A stretch of DNA of 64,000 nucleotides from Geosiphon pyriformis (GCA_016748015.1 JAAOMT010000098.1:263635-327634); one strand, 5' to 3'. Shown: positions 44,470 through 58,020, counted from the first letter of the stretch. The notes: a model not told the origin generated them from the letters alone. Made by a program: numbers and translations.

Positions 44470-46319
44470 TATTCTTAATTATAATTAATAATTTGAGATC
44501 TTGAATTATTATATTGTAAAACTTAATACTAAATTGAAATTGTATTATTATTTAAGAATATTAATAATAATTTTGTAGAGTTTAAGATAAGTATTGTGAT
44601 TGTTAATATTAAGATAAAGAATATTAATATTTTGTTAATTGTGAATATCTTAATTGTTACTAATATTAGTTTTTACAATTCTAATCTGATATTTGTTTGT
44701 AGTAATTTTTTACAATATAACCAAATTTTTGGCACTAGTAGTAATTATAAAAATTTTGTTTCTAAGATTGTTGTTGTTATTAGTATTATTATTGTTATTA
44801 ATACTTTAAACTATTACTATTTTTTTAATATTGTAAAAATTGGTATATTCTGAATTTTTTGCAAATAATTTTTTAATTTTTTAAGATATTTTTTTACTTA
44901 ATTGAATAAACTTTGTATCAATATTAAAGATTCTATTTATAGCCAAATTAATGACTTAAATATAATTTGCTTTTTGTTTTATTAATTTAAAGTTACAAAC
45001 AGGTATTATTATATTCTATAAACTTCTGAAATAATAAAATCTAATAAACTAAAAATACTGCTTTTTAGTTTTTTAATAAATTAATTTAAAATTTGGCTAA
45101 GTATATAGTAGACTTTTTTAATAGCCTAAATTTGGTAAAGAATTTGGTTAAATTATCTGAAATAAGTAATTATAGTTTTATGATTTTTTTGTTTTATTAT
45201 GTTAAATTAATTTTATAGTCTTATTAAAGTATTTAAATTACAAAAATATTGTAAAAAAAGGAATTTAAAGACAGCAAAATTAATTGGTTTTTTATTAAAA
45301 TTTTGGTATTATGAATTTACAGTTTTAATTAAGAAAAAATAGAACTTAAATTATTTTAGTATTATTTTAATTATTTGCCATAATTGTTTTTTTGCCTTAA
45401 TAATTTATGTATAAGTATTTTTTTTATCTGAAAATTTTTCTAATCTAGCAATATTTCTGTAAATTATAACAAAAATAATAAAGAGTTGTTTGGTTGTTAA
45501 TAAAAAAAAGATTGAAAACAATATGTCTGATTGTTTAATTAAATTTAATATTAGTTGTTTTTTTTTGTTAATTGCTATAAGTAATTTAAATAATAATATT
45601 TTTTTTAAAGAAGTAATTGTTGATTTAATTAATAATTGTTGTTTTCAAGTAAAAATATTTTAGAAAGTAATATTTGGCACAAAAATAAAATTTTTAAATA
45701 GATTATATATTTTTTTAATAATTTAATTCAGAAATTTTTGTTAAAGTTCTAAAAATAAATTTTTTAGAAGTTTTTGAAGTTTTAAGGTGTAATTTAGTAA
45801 ATTAATTAAGTAGTATTTTATTTTTTTAAAGTTTGGTAATATAATAGAAACTTTGATTTTTTGCTAATAATAAATTGCAGTTTTTTTTGTTTATACTATT
45901 GTTGAATATTTCTTTTTTTGTTTAATTCAGATTTTTAATGTTGTAATTTTCTTTAAATTGTAAATAATTGTTTTGTGTATATATTTTAATTTCTTTATCA
46001 ATAAAAAAAAAGTTTTTATAATTGCTTTTTTGATAGTTATAATTGAATATAATAGTAAGTTTTGGTAAATTTACTTTCTAAGTTTTTTAGTATTAGCTGT
46101 TTTGTCTAAATAATAATTAATTTTAATATGTATATAGTAGAAAAAATTACTTTTAACTACAAATATTTTTTCTGGAATTCCTAAATTTTTTTAAAAGTAT
46201 TAATATAATACTTTTTTAAAAAACAAATAATTTTTTTTAATATTTCAATAGTTATTACTTTGTGAGTTTTTTGAATGTTTTGTCTTTGTAAATTTTATAA
46301 TATTATAATAAATACCAAA
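44470..46319 (-). pseudogene. Decayed internal (gag) region of an LTR-1-family element
   Basis: It lies just inside a decayed LTR-1-type LTR on the minus strand. The first 60 bases after that LTR (46,319 leftward) align with the leader of LTR-1 at 5,298-5,360, including the CACAAAGACAGAGCAT-like block. Near 44,700 an Asn-rich stretch and WLYCKKL resemble the Gln/Asn linker and zinc knuckle of LTR-1 gag. No continuous frame remains. Identification of the leader is good, of gag itself weak. Confidence 0.55.
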
Positions 46320-46753
46320 TATTATAAATAAATTTAGTAAGATATAATCATAATATTTAGTGCTTGTAATTTAATATTAAAGCAAAGTAAGTTTTAAATA
46401 AATTGATTTTAGTAATAAAATTAGTTATTAGTCTTTGAAGGTTTTCTTATTTAAAGTTCTATCTATTGAGTTTTTTATTATAAAACACAAAAATATAATT
46501 TTATTGTAGTATCAATATTATTGTTGTATTATTTTATACTAATTAATTATAATTATTAGAGTTTGGTATTGTTTTTTTGTTTTTTTAGTAAACTAATAAG
46601 ATAAAGTTAATATTTAAACTTAAAAAAGCTTCTTTTTTTACCAAACTATTATGAAGTTTATTCTTAAACAATTGATTTTTAATGTTATTACTTAACAAAA
46701 AAAAACGAAAAAAAATAAAATAAAAGAAAGATAAGAAAAAAAATTAGTATCCT
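46320..46753 (-). mobile_element. Decayed LTR of the LTR-1 family
   Basis: Minus-strand alignment to the 3' half of the LTR-1 LTR (about 4,830-5,297). Matching blocks include TTATTAGTCTTTGAAGG, TATTGAGTTTTTTATTATAA, AATAAGATAAAGTTAATAT, TTTTACCAAACTAT and the C/T tract, here a purine tract at 46,697-46,745. The LTR ends TATTATAAAT where the younger copy ends TGTTATGGG on this strand. The next bases read TTTGGTATT on the minus strand, a decayed primer-binding site. It is cut off at about 46,754 by a LTR-2-type sequence. Confidence 0.8.
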
Positions 46754-47480
46754 ATTATTTATTAAATTATTTAAATTATTATTTAATTAATAATTTGATT
46801 TGTATAGATACAAATATAATTAAATTATGTAATATCTTAAACTATATAATATTTAAAATTTGCCAAAATATTTAGAAATTTAACAAAATATTTAATAGTT
46901 TACTAAAATAATCTATAGTTTATAAAAATAATATATAGTTAACAAAGTATGTTTTTAGTTTACTAAAATATTAGAAAAAAAAGTGCTAAATTTTAAAATA
47001 ATATTATAACAAATTATATAAAAAAAAAGTTTCTCTTTTTAAAAAAATATATTTATTTTAAAATTAATTTTTTATTAAATATTTTACTTAATAGTAATTA
47101 GCTAAAAATCACTTTTTTACATATTAATTTAATAAAAACTTATATTAAAAACCCAATTTTTTAATTATTATTGCTTTAAAATTAATTATTCTATATTAAT
47201 ATTTTAAAATTAATTAACTATTAATTTTAATAACTGTTAATAACTTTTAAACTTAGATTTAAAACAATTTTTTTAAAACATATATATTTTTTTTTATATT
47301 ATTAAATAGTTTATAATTTAGATTTCTTGTAAAAAAGTTAACTTTTATAACAAAATAACTACATATTATTTGAAAAGCTTACAAATAAAATTTTTCTGCA
47401 AAAAAATTAACTTTTACTACAAAATAACTATATAAAATATTTAATATAATATTGATTATTTTATTATAAACTTAATAATA
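46754..47480 (+). mobile_element. Decayed copy of the LTR-2 solo LTR
   Basis: Aligns with 3,540-4,270 of the nested solo LTR: ATTATTTAATTAATAATTT, the six-unit 20-bp ladder, a TATATAAAA box, the TGTAAAAAAGTTAACTTTTA block and the CTACAAAATAACTATA block. Both ends are incomplete. Nearly all CG, CA and TG sites of the better copy are TA, AA or TT here. No coding capacity. Confidence 0.82.
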
Positions 47481-47544
47481 AATACAATTTAAAGTATAAA
47501 AAAATATTTTAAAAGAAAAATTAACTTAATAAAGATTTATTAGC

Positions 47545-50500
47545 TTTTTTTTTTTAAATTTAATGAATGAGATTCAAATACTGCCTAATATAATACATCA
47601 AATAATTGATCTAAATTAGATATGAATTATGCATTTTTTATATATAACCAGCCACTCAGACTAATTAAGACAACACTAAGCACCTATATAAACAAAAACA
47701 GAGTTTCTAATATCTGAGAAAAATAAACACAACTTGCAAAACCCAAAGGCAACACTAAACACTTTATTAATACCCAACAATCTAACTACACCAGCAGAAA
47801 ATAACAAAAACATTCTAGAAACCAACTTTGAAATCAAATCATTACATAATATTAGCCTATTTTTTTCCATAAAAGCCCAGTATTTAGCATAAACTAACCA
47901 AATCTTCTTTTTAAAAGCAATGCAGAGGATACATACAAAGTTCACAATCTTCTGACTCACAACTTTGGCATTTTTGAAAACAGATGTGGTCTCTCAAAGC
48001 CAATCCTTAAAGCCAAAGTCTTTGCAAAAGGCTGTACATACTGCAACATTCAAGACACAAGAGGATAATAACTGAGAAACACATGAAAAAAAAGAGGCAG
48101 ACCAGAAAGCACACACCAAACAGCCACATAGACATCCAACAAATAATGACAAACAGACTTATCAACTATGCAAGAAAAAACATGATCCAAAATCTCAACA
48201 TTATTATAATATAAACACAATATACTAGGATAATACTTGTCATAAAAACACTTTTGAATAGCAATCAGCAATCAACAATACAAAGCTTTCATAAAGTACA
48301 TTTAAGCACCAGCAGTAAGTCTACTAGTAAAGCTAGCAGCCATATGTGAATTAAGATGCCAAACCAAAAATGAACAGGACCAATCAACATCTAAGTGCAA
48401 ACTATTATCCAAAGCCCAAGACTCAGAACCAACTTCTCAGCATACATAATAAATAGACTAAAAGATTTCATGCACAAAATATCTAGAATTACCAGAAATA
48501 GCATTGTCATCAGCCAAAATATAATGTTTTTTCAAAATAGAAGATAGGTACCAAGGAGAAAGAGAAACAGCATCAGCAAGTATGTCAGCATGTTCATTAC
48601 CTAAAACATCCGAATGACTTTTAACTTTGCACTAACTAAAACATAAATTTTTTTTCCTAATAATGTTCACTATGTGTTGACATTTAATCCAATACTAATT
48701 CCAAAAATTCGGACATACTAGACTCAATTCCGATTTGTATGTATTCAAAACAGCTTTACTGTTTATAAAAAGATGAACTGAGTTAAGAGAAAGAACACAT
48801 TCGAGAGCCAATACAATAGCTTGCAGTTTTACTAAAGTAGAAGACAACAGATCAGAAATTTTAACTCCCAAATCCAAATTCATATTCTTAAAAAAAACCA
48901 CTGCACCAGCCCTTATATTAGTATTCCCCAAGTTCATTAGAGACCCATCCATATAAACAAAAAGGCCATTAACCATAACATTCAACAAACTACTACCAAT
49001 ACACCTAAACTTACTAGACTCTAAAACACTCAAAAGTCTAACACCACCCAAAAAAGAAAAACCAGCAGTAAAAAAAGCCATATTATTAAGGAAATCAACA
49101 GAAAGCTTGAACCAATCAAGAACAGAGCCACACAAGTCTAGTCTTTTCTAGTACTTAAAAGTTTTTCAATCAAAGACCACACCCTTCTGATTACAAAACT
49201 GTTTTACAAAAGCTATATTATACTATCAAAATAAAGATAAAAACCTAAAAAATTCAGACTTACTAAGAACAGACAACATAAGTGTCCTATTCCAAAAATG
49301 AAAAGAACTAACCAATGGACCACTTAAGAACAACTTGTATCCATGAATTACACCTGCCAAAAAATTATTAGACAGGATGACCCTCACACGAGCCAGAAAC
49401 CTCAAAAAATAAAGTGGGTGTCAACTTAGAGCCTGTAAATCTAGAAACCTGTGTGAAAACAAATAACCCAATATTCCAACAGAGTTTGCAAAGCACACAA
49501 TAGAAGCCACCTTGTTTTCAGTTTGTACTTGCTCAAAAGTTTTTAAACCATACAATAAAGAGTGATAAAGTGCATTATTAGGAAAGTCAAGAGGCAGACC
49601 AAATTTCAATTTCAAGTTCTTGCAAATTAAAGCATCCCACTTTTTACACACTCCAATAGAAACAAAGCTGAACTGTGTCCTGTAGCTGACAATAAGATAG
49701 AAAACAGCTAACACTAAATACGAAAACTGTTTATCTAAAATGGTCTTTCTAAGTACAAGATTGATAAAAAACCTGACATCTAAATGTACTTTAGTTAAAC
49801 TAGGTTTCAACAAACTCTCAGTAGACAAAAAGATATCCAGATAATGATAAAATTCACCTTTCTTGGCGATAAAAATAGGCAGACCACTAATTGACAAAGA
49901 AGGACATTTAACTCTGCAATTAATAGGAATGACTACTGTCTTATTATTATTAATAAAAATGTCATTGATTCTAAAAAATTCACTAGCAATATTAAGAATG
50001 TGTTGTGTTGCAGTCTAACTGCTTTCAACTCAGATTGTATCATCAACAAAAGCACTAGCAGCAAGAAAAGATGTTATCCCAGTCTGAAATTCAACATGAC
50101 CAGTCTTGACAATAATATAAGAATTCAATCTATATCTATACACACTTTCTTGTCTTTTGACTTCACATAAAAGAAGATCATAAAATATGTACCAATGAAA
50201 AGGTAAGAACACCTTCCCTTAATCTAAACTATCATGTACCTAATATTTATCTGTTAAACCAAAATAAGTTATAACCCTGTTGACACAACCATTGTGAATT
50301 CCACCAAAAAATCTAATGAATTTGTTCTACATTTTTATTCTAACCAAGCCCAAAGTGTCTTCAATAACCAAGCCAATGACAAAAATTGGAGACTGTATCA
50401 TCATACCTTTTAAAACTGAGAAATTGTCCTCTCATAAAACATCAAAAGTGCTGTATGCTATAGAAATTCTGTTTGAAAGAATCTTAAAAAGAATTTTGCA

Positions 50501-52152
50501 AACAGTTTCAATTAAGACAATAGATTAAATATTCATAAGAATCCCCTTTCACTTATAAGACTTGGGAATCATTAAAACCCAAGCTTCTTTCCAAGCACTA
50601 GGCACTTGCTCATAAAACAAACAAGAATTCAAAGGCACTAAAAGCATGTCCAAAACCACCTTGTTACAATGCTTCTAAAGTTTATTTAAGACTTCAGAAA
50701 CCAGTAGCTTTGCTATCAAGTAAATTAGAAACCACATTGAGCAACTTATTGAAATTAATTGAACACATGACATTAAAAAAAGCATTGTTAAAAACATACT
50801 CTAAAGGTTGGTATTGACAAGACTAATCACTGAAGAAATCTGCCACCACCTTATATCTTCTAGTCCAGCCTTTCATAATTGCATTCATCTTAGTCTTAAC
50901 CAGTTTGGGTTTTAGAATTAGTTTATTCTCAACAATCAAATAATCTAAAACAACTTTCTTAAAAAGACACTCTAATATACTTTTGATTGTATGACCCTTA
51001 TCAACTGCAAATTTTTTCATTCTCTTATTAATAGCCAACCTAATACCAAACTCTCTAATTCGCAAAGACTTAGTAAGCTTGAAGACATGATATGATTTCC
51101 TTATACTAAAGAAAGCTGAATGCACATGGTCAAAGCTTACACCCAAGTTCACAAGATTCTGAATAACCAAAGCCTTAGCATTATCCAAAGAATTCCAGCA
51201 CTCTATAAAGAATACAAATCTGTCAAGACTTTCTTTACAAGAAGCCTTAAAAATTCTTGAAACTAAAAGCTCCAGTTTATAAAACCTAGAAGAATCTCTG
51301 GTAAAAACATTATTATAGTCTTTAAATTATTTTTTTTTGAATATCTTGTTAGCCAAAAGAGTCATTATTCTATGAACAATATCTCACATGATACACAAAT
51401 TTGAAAATGTCAAAGTAACTGCAAACTCATCAGAAAACATTGCCATATTGACAGCTGTGGCACTTTTGAAATCATTCTACTTTATAATATCAGCACCCTT
51501 AAAATCAAATTTCTATTAGTTTCCATTAACTTGCTTGCAAATAGAGTTCAACTGTGTATCCAAAAGCCTACCTAAATTTACAGACACAAAAACTGTGCAG
51601 TAATCTGTGTCAAAATGTTTACTGACATTCATAATATTGTAATCTACTATTGCATTAACCAAATTTGAAGAAATGAACATGTAATTAATTGTCTTTCTAT
51701 ATTTTTTGAATTTTTCCATGTTGAATCCTTAGCAAATGAACATACTGACAAAGAATTAACCAGTCCCAAATTGAGACACTTTTTAAAACTTGCATATCTG
51801 CAGAAACCATCCTCATTAAAATCCCTATCTAATACAACAAAAGAAGACTTATTTACAGCTTTAACTATCAAAAAATTAATGTTACCAATCTGAAAAAAAC
51901 AAACAGCCAAAAAAGCACCAGCATAAAGTTTCAGAATTAAGACAGAAAGTTTATTCTTAAAAAACAACTTGACAGAGATAAGTCAGTCAGACACTTCAAA
52001 AATCTTACATACATAATGAGCCAGAGAAATGTTCATAATGATCACTACCCCAGCACCAAGAAACTCTTTGTCCAACCCAAATGAAAAAACCTTAATTTCA
52101 CTAAACCTATACTTAATCTATGGCCTATAGCTAGACTTTAGCTTTCATTATT
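47545..52152 (-). mobile_element. LINE-E, 5'-truncated LINE
   Basis: The 3' end reads AATCTCATTCATTAAATTT followed by about ten A residues. The 5' end stops inside the APE endonuclease (after TES|KLK) at about 52,152, against the LTR-3 internal region. ORF1 is missing. It is more decayed than LINE-C and LINE-D. Its insertion probably removed or displaced the 3' end of LTR-3. Confidence 0.88.
47676..52150 (-). pseudogene. LINE-E ORF2 fragment
   Basis: It covers most of ORF2: endonuclease (IIMNISLAHYVCK, VVLDRDFNEDG where GGDFNED is usual, MNVSKHFDTDY) and RT, with AFVDDTI still readable at about 50,030-50,050. RNase H follows (LFVYMDGSLMNLG, LVKLQAIVLALEC, LFINSKAVL, where catalytic Glu and Asp residues read Lys and Asn). 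The finger reads CLYYNNVEILDHVFSC (one Cys lost) and the end SVFVYIGA. At least three frameshifts occur (near 48,080, between 50,212 and 50,823, near 51,700) with many stops. It cannot be functional. Confidence 0.87.
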
Positions 52153-53060
52153 GAGTTAAATAATATTGTTGATTGATTTTGAAATTTTGTGTATAGCCAA
52201 TATATGGCTCATGCCTGTGTAAACAGATTGTTTTTTCTCATAAATTGTTTAAGTTATTGTAGTATTGTTGTATTGAATAACTGTTTTGTTTTATTAGTAT
52301 ACAAGTTTTAAATATTCAGGTTTTGTTTCAAGTAATAATAACAAAAGTTTCTTGGAAATTGTTGTATTTACTAATTCCAAGTTTTTTTTATCAATTCTTA
52401 GTAGAATACAACTGTTTCTGATATTTTTATTAACAATTTTACTTTTGTTATTATCTTGTCTATAATGCTTTCTAATTTTTTGTGCATCTTATATTGGATT
52501 TTTTTTTTATTATCTTTGTACTGAATAGTTTGTTGGTTAATTATAATTTCTATGTTTCATTGTTGGATCAATTGAAATAATTGTTGTATAAGTAAGTGAA
52601 TATTGTCAGTAATTTCTATCTTTTATTATTGCTTTTGTTATGTATACTGTGTCTTTATATATTATTTTGGTTAATTAGTTTAATGTGTTTGTATTGATAA
52701 TTATAATTGGTTCTAAATCTTATGAAATTTTATCTGGTTGGACTAGTATTTGTTGTATTCCCAATTGTGAAATATTACTGGTGGATAATAATATTGTATT
52801 GTAATATGGTTTCAATCAATTTTTATGTACTGCTTTAGCTAAAATTTTGTTGTTTTATCTTAGTTTATAAGCTTTATTTCCTAGAATTTCTTCAATATAA
52901 AATGGTTTATCTTATTTGGAGTCAAATTTTTTACTCTATTGTTTTTTTGCTTTGGTACAATATAAGAGTACTTTGTCTTCAATTCTGAATTCAACTGGTT
53001 TATTTGGTAATTGGTTATTATGTTATTTATTTTGTTTTTTTTGTAACTTTTAGATGTTAT
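52153..53060 (-). pseudogene. Region downstream of integrase in LTR-3
   Basis: Reads on the minus strand as the C-terminal end of the integrase polyprotein (YKLR, LGIQQILVQPDKIS, DLEPIIII, similar to LGTQISLIRPKDIS and DLKPIIII in LTR-1). Asn/Gln/Ile-rich residues with many stops follow. No equivalent of the LTR-1 accessory ORF can be recognised before the sequence is cut by LINE-E. Confidence 0.55.
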
Positions 53061-53860
53061 TAGCTGCTTTTTATCAAAGTTTTTATTAGTTTATATGTTT
53101 TTTTCAACAAAGTTCTTTGTAAATTGGCTTTAGTTATTGGTTCAGTTAAATATATATTAATTTCTATCTTAACTAGTAATATTGTTATTCTATTATAAAC
53201 AAGTTCGAATAATGTTGCTTGTGTAATATCATGCTTTATTGTCTAATAAGCAAATAGTACTGATGATATAAACAAATTTCATTTGTTTTGGTTTTCTTGA
53301 CTGATTTTGGTGATTGTTTTACACAATATTCTGTTGAATCTTTCCACTAAACTATTTGTTTGTAGATAATATGGTAATAATAATAGTCTTTTGATTCCAA
53401 ATTTTTGGCTTAATTCTGTTAATGTTCTGTTTACAAAGTAAATTTTTTGATTTGATAATAATTTTTTTGGATATTCATGTTAATAAATTAAATCTTGATG
53501 AATGAATTTGGCTACAGATTCTGTATTTGCTCTTTAAATTGCTTTTATTTTTGGCCATTTTGTGAGATAGTCTATGGCTACTGTTATAAAATAATTGTCT
53601 CTGCTGGTTATTGTTAATGATTTAATTAAGTTAATTCTAATTCTATTAAATAGTTGTCCCACTTTAATTGGTCTTAGTGATTTACTGAGTCTTGTTCCTT
53701 CTCTTTTCTAACAAGCATCACAATTTTAAATGTATTAGATAATGTCTAGATACATTAATAACTAATAATATTTTTTTCTGGTTCTTTCCATGGTTGCTTC
53801 TTTATGAAAATGTCTTACTGTCAGATCTGAATACATATTGTATAGTATTGTTTTTTTCTC
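53060..53860 (-). pseudogene. Integrase of LTR-3
   Basis: The HHCC finger (VRHFHKEATMERTRKKYY ... NCDACQKREGT) has both Cys present. The core follows with VAIDYLTKWPKIKAI (first Asp), KKLLSNQKIYFVN (second Asp reads Asn), and NSLVERFNRIL (Glu). About ten stops interrupt it. The family inserts the cDNA, and this copy has lost a catalytic residue and is inactive. Confidence 0.87.
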
Positions 53861-54059
53861 TGGTTTTGTGATTACTCTAAGTAATTAATCTGAATTTTTT
53901 CTGTTTTTCTAATATAGTATATTTTAGTAAGTAATAAAATATTTTAATTGTTGTTTTATGTTGTTTTATTTCTTTTAAGATAATTTCTCCTTAAACTGTT
54001 GGATATTAATATAGTTTTGAAGTTGTTAATATTTTTGTGTATTTATTTTTTGTTATATT

Positions 54060-54500
54060 TTTGGTTTTAAAATGTTCTTAGATTTGTTTTATTTATAACA
54101 AACTATCAGTATTTCTGTTTTTTTTTTATAATGTACAATATATTTAAATAGTGAAAATTCTATTTTCTATTTGGCATAATAGTTATCTCCAAATTTTTGC
54201 TTTTGGATTGATGTCAATTCTTTGTGATTAGTGTATATTTCAAATTTCTAACTTAAATATTCTTTTCATTTTATGACTGCCCAATAGATAGCCAAGTATT
54301 TTAGTGCTAATGTTTTATAGTTTTTTTCAGTTGAACTTAAATTTTGACTAATATATGCTACTGGATGTTCTTGTCCATCTGGTTTTCTTTGAGATAGTAC
54401 TGCTTTCAATGTTTGACTAAATGTGTTAGTGGTAATGATAAATAACTTGTTGTAATCTGAATAGATCAATATTGGAACTTGAATAAGTTTTCTTTTTAAA
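54060..54500 (-). pseudogene. RNase H of LTR-3
   Basis: A 67-codon open stretch reads LIYSDYNKLFIITTNTF (first Asp), then LKAVLSQRKPDGQEHPVAY, TEKNYKTLALKYLAIYW (the family's Glu reads Leu/Ala here) and IYTNHKELTSI. Stops follow. It lies between RT and integrase as in LTR-1. Confidence 0.83.
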
Positions 54501-54801
54501 ATGTCAAAAGCTTTTTGCTAAGCTTTGGTCTATTTATATTTCATATTTTTGTCTTGGAGTTGGTAAAGTGGTTGAACCAGTTTGGAGAAGTTTTGAATAA
54601 AATAACAGTAGTATTTAGCAAATTCCAAAAATATTTTTAATTTAGTAAGATTTGTTGATACAATAAACTCTCTTTATAACCACACCTTTTGGTCAACATA
54701 TTTGTGGTAACTATAGAAAAATGGGACTATAAAAAATGATTAATATCTTATCACATGATCTATATATCACATGCATAATATAATAACCAATTATATATAT
54801 T

Positions 54802-56361
54802 TTATTTAAAAAAGCTATCTATTTGCAACTGTTTTTTTTCTTCTTGAACTTTGAAAACAGTATTACGAATTAATGTTCTTAAAGTTTTAAAAAAGTCTGA
54901 ATCAACTTTTTCACTATACTGCTCTTTACAATAGCACAATGTATCTTCAAGTACAGTTTTACCTTGATGTGCAGATAGCAAAGACAAAGGTTCATCTTTA
55001 TTTTTACTTTTTAAATCTTCATTTGCATTTGAATTTCTACTATATTTGTTATTAATAAGATCCACAATTTCATCCTCTGAGGCATAAGTAAATAATGATT
55101 CAAACTTGTCAATATTAATGAAGTCTATTGCCAATAGCTTGTTAATATCAACATGCTCAATAAGAACTTGTACTTCTTATAAGAGTTTTTGTTCAATATC
55201 TAATGAATGGGCTGGCATTTGACTATTATTCAGAATTCCCATATGATGCCAACAGTTTTGAATTGTAGTTGTTGTTACTGCTGACCATGCATTAATTAGA
55301 AAGCCAACTGCATTTTTTAATGTTACTGTTGATATTAGAATCTTGTCATCATACTAATTAATAAGATGGAAAAGAAACAACTTTCGGTATTATGCCTTAA
55401 AAAATACAATAATTTCTGTATCTAATAGTTACAAATAGGATGTTATATTGGATGATAGGTATCTAATCATAATATTAGATAATATGGAAGATTCTCTATC
55501 ATAGGGACCAGCATTATCAAGCAATAGCAAAATCTTTTTTTTCTTGTAACGTATTTCTTCATTTAATAAATTAAGCCATTTACTAAAAATATCAGTTTGC
55601 ATCCATGCTTTTGTATTGTAACAATAAGTAATTGGAAGTGCATTTATATTAATATTGCGAAAACATTGTGGCTTTGCAGCTTTGCCGATAATTAAAGACT
55701 GCAACTTGATGCTGTTTGTTGCATTACAAGCAAAAAGTATGGTAATTTGACTCTTATTATGCTTGGTATCAGAGATAAATCTTGTTGTCAAAGTTGTATT
55801 TGGTGGCATTCTAAATAATAATGCTGTTTTATCAGTATTGTAAACATTATTTAGATCATATTTACTAATAATCTCATGCAGTTTTTCTCATTTCTCTGGT
55901 AAAATTTCCAAGGGGACACTGTTTGCTTTACTATGTATCTTAATATGGTGTAAATTATGATGTTTTTTGAACTTTTCTAACCAACTATCTGATGCTTTAA
56001 AGTTATTTTCTTCCAGAAACTTTTCAGCAAACTTGAAGACTTTCATTTGTAAAATTTTTCCAGTAAGAATACAGTTGGTAGCTAGTGCTCCAAGCATCCA
56101 TTCTTTCAGTACATCATTTATTTTCAGAAACATCTCTTTCTTGTTCTTTGTCAATTGACCAGAGTTGCCAAATACATTCTTTTCAATCCATTGGTCTGAT
56201 TTTATGAGTATCTTTGTTACAGTAGAGCAGTCAACTTTTAGATTAAATATTTTGATAAGTCTATTTTTTGAGTAGTCAGGATGCTCTAGTTTGTACTGGC
56301 AAAGAGTCTTTTTAGTCTCCAAGAAGATTGCTGCTTGCTTTTGGTTCACGTTTTTTGGCAT
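54802..56361 (-). pseudogene. Pogo/Tigger-like DDE transposase, copy 2
   Basis: 1,560 nt in one frame, the same length as copy 1. The N-terminal 157 codons are open (MPKNVNQKQAAIFLETKK to LEILPEK). The core reads VYNTDKTALLF, where the Glu after the first Asp is Lys, then ILLLLDNAGPYD (second Asp). INAWSAVTTTTIQNCW follows, where the third Asp position reads Asn. A Glu/Asp-rich C-terminus ends QLQIDSFFK. Four stops are present in the middle. Compared with copy 1 it has fewer stops but more active-site damage. Confidence 0.9.
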
Positions 56362-56520
56362 GTTAATAAGAACACACTTTGTATTGTATTTTGCTTTTAT
56401 AATACATTGATGTATCTGTTATGTCTCAAATATTATTTTGCCTTATATCTAATCAGACATGTGAGGTGTTTCATTTCATATGAAGTGTTTCATATTATAA
56501 AAAGTGGCCAAATTATAAAA

Positions 56521-57672
56521 ATGAAGGTTTTAATCCAACTGTAGAATTCTAAGTACAAATGACAGATTCTAGGTAAAAAAAAACCTAATTTCGATAATGC
56601 ATCTGTGACACTTTTTGCCTCTTACCCCCAACTGATGATCAATTATGAAGGCTGTCAATTTGATCTTCCGCATACTTGTATAATTGCATAGAAGATAACA
56701 CAATGTTATGTTGTCAAGCCTTTCAAATACAATAATGCCTATATCAATTAGAATATCAATATAAAATACTTTGTACAATGTCAGAAATATTGGAGTAAAA
56801 GTCAACTGCAGTTTTTTAAAAAATGTTCTGATCATCATAAGTCATGGGATTTGATATGTAATATATATAGGCATACAATGGCTTCTGAATTAATGTGACT
56901 ATATATTGTTTTTAAGAAAAATCCATCTGTTGAAGATTACTTAGAATGGGCCCAAAATGAAACAAATCCCATATTTAAGTTAAAGTATAAACAAGTCTTT
57001 TTTTATTTACAAGCAATTATTAATTTTTGCACTGAAATTCGTTTCAATAGGTCTTCATTAAGACTTGCAACTAGATAAATGTTTGCACCAATTTAGTCTG
57101 CTTGATGCCATCCTATTTACTAATTAATTGAAATTACTGATAAAAAACAATGGCTACAATTAAAGCCTGAAGTTTGCAAGCTAATTTAAGAAAAAATTGT
57201 AATTTCTTGATCTAAACTTTCAAATCAACATCAAGGCCATAATACAATACTTGAAGAAATTAACAAAATACTCAAATTGTTAATTCTTTCTACACTTTTA
57301 CAACAGCATTGGGAAATTGCAGTACATAACTGTATCAAATTTGAAAAATTGCATACTAACCTCTTTAATGTTATCAGATATTCTAAAAGTGAAATATACA
57401 GATCTCATATACATCCTAGCTTTATTGTTGAATCAAATCAATTTTGAGTTCAGATAAGAAAGACACAGTTTGTAAATCCAAATGTCTCTAATTATGTTTT
57501 TCGTGATATTGGCCATGAATAGATATTAAGTGAAAAAATAAAAAAATTTAGTAATATTATACAAATAAAAAGAATAGACTTTTTTAAAGCAAGACAAATT
57601 AAGAAAATATTATTAGGTATTTGGAAACCAATTCCAGTAACAAATAAAGAAGCAGATCATTAAAAAATGTAA
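56521..57672 (+). pseudogene. ORF-B of the pogo-like element, copy 2 (unknown function)
   Basis: Function not recognised. It starts at ATG (MKVLIQL) and ends TAA after 384 codons, exactly the length of copy 1. Better-preserved stretches are KKKPNFDNASVTLFASYP, MINYEGCQFDLPHTC, NPSVEDYLEWAQNETN and FVNPNVSNYVFRDIGHE. Stops (TAG, TGA, TAA) usually sit where the other copy has Gln, Trp or Arg, and the reverse also holds. The two copies together therefore show the sense residue at many positions. The intergenic distance to the divergent transposase start is 159 bp, which could hold a shared promoter. Confidence 0.77.
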
Positions 57673-58020
57673 ATCTGTTAATAAAATCACAATTATTATC
57701 TATTATTAACTTTCTAATACCTCTTTTAAGTGATCATGTTTTTGAAGCTTATCAAGTTAATTGTGTGACAGCCTAATAAATATCCTTTAAGAAGTTTGAA
57801 ATATATTGTATTGTGTACAGTTTTGTTTACCTTGGGTTGTGTGCATTACCATTTATAATTGGCATTTTTAAAACATGATATGTTAAGTCTGAATTCGAAT
57901 CTCCATTTTGCATAATTATGTTTGGATTATGAAAAGCATTCAACATGGATTTATTTGCACCAAAAAAGTTGATTTTTAATACATTTTTAAAACTATCAGT
58001 CAAACTTTTACTTGTTAATA

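Noticed and set aside
44596-44853. An 85-codon Ile/Asn-rich plus-strand frame
   Set aside because: Low-complexity A/T sequence inside a decayed minus-strand element. There is no motif, and the composition alone explains the open frame.
46754-47480. The decayed LTR-2 copy as the missing 3' LTR of LTR-3
   Set aside because: Its orientation is opposite to LTR-3 and its sequence matches the LTR-2 family, not the LTR at 63,429.
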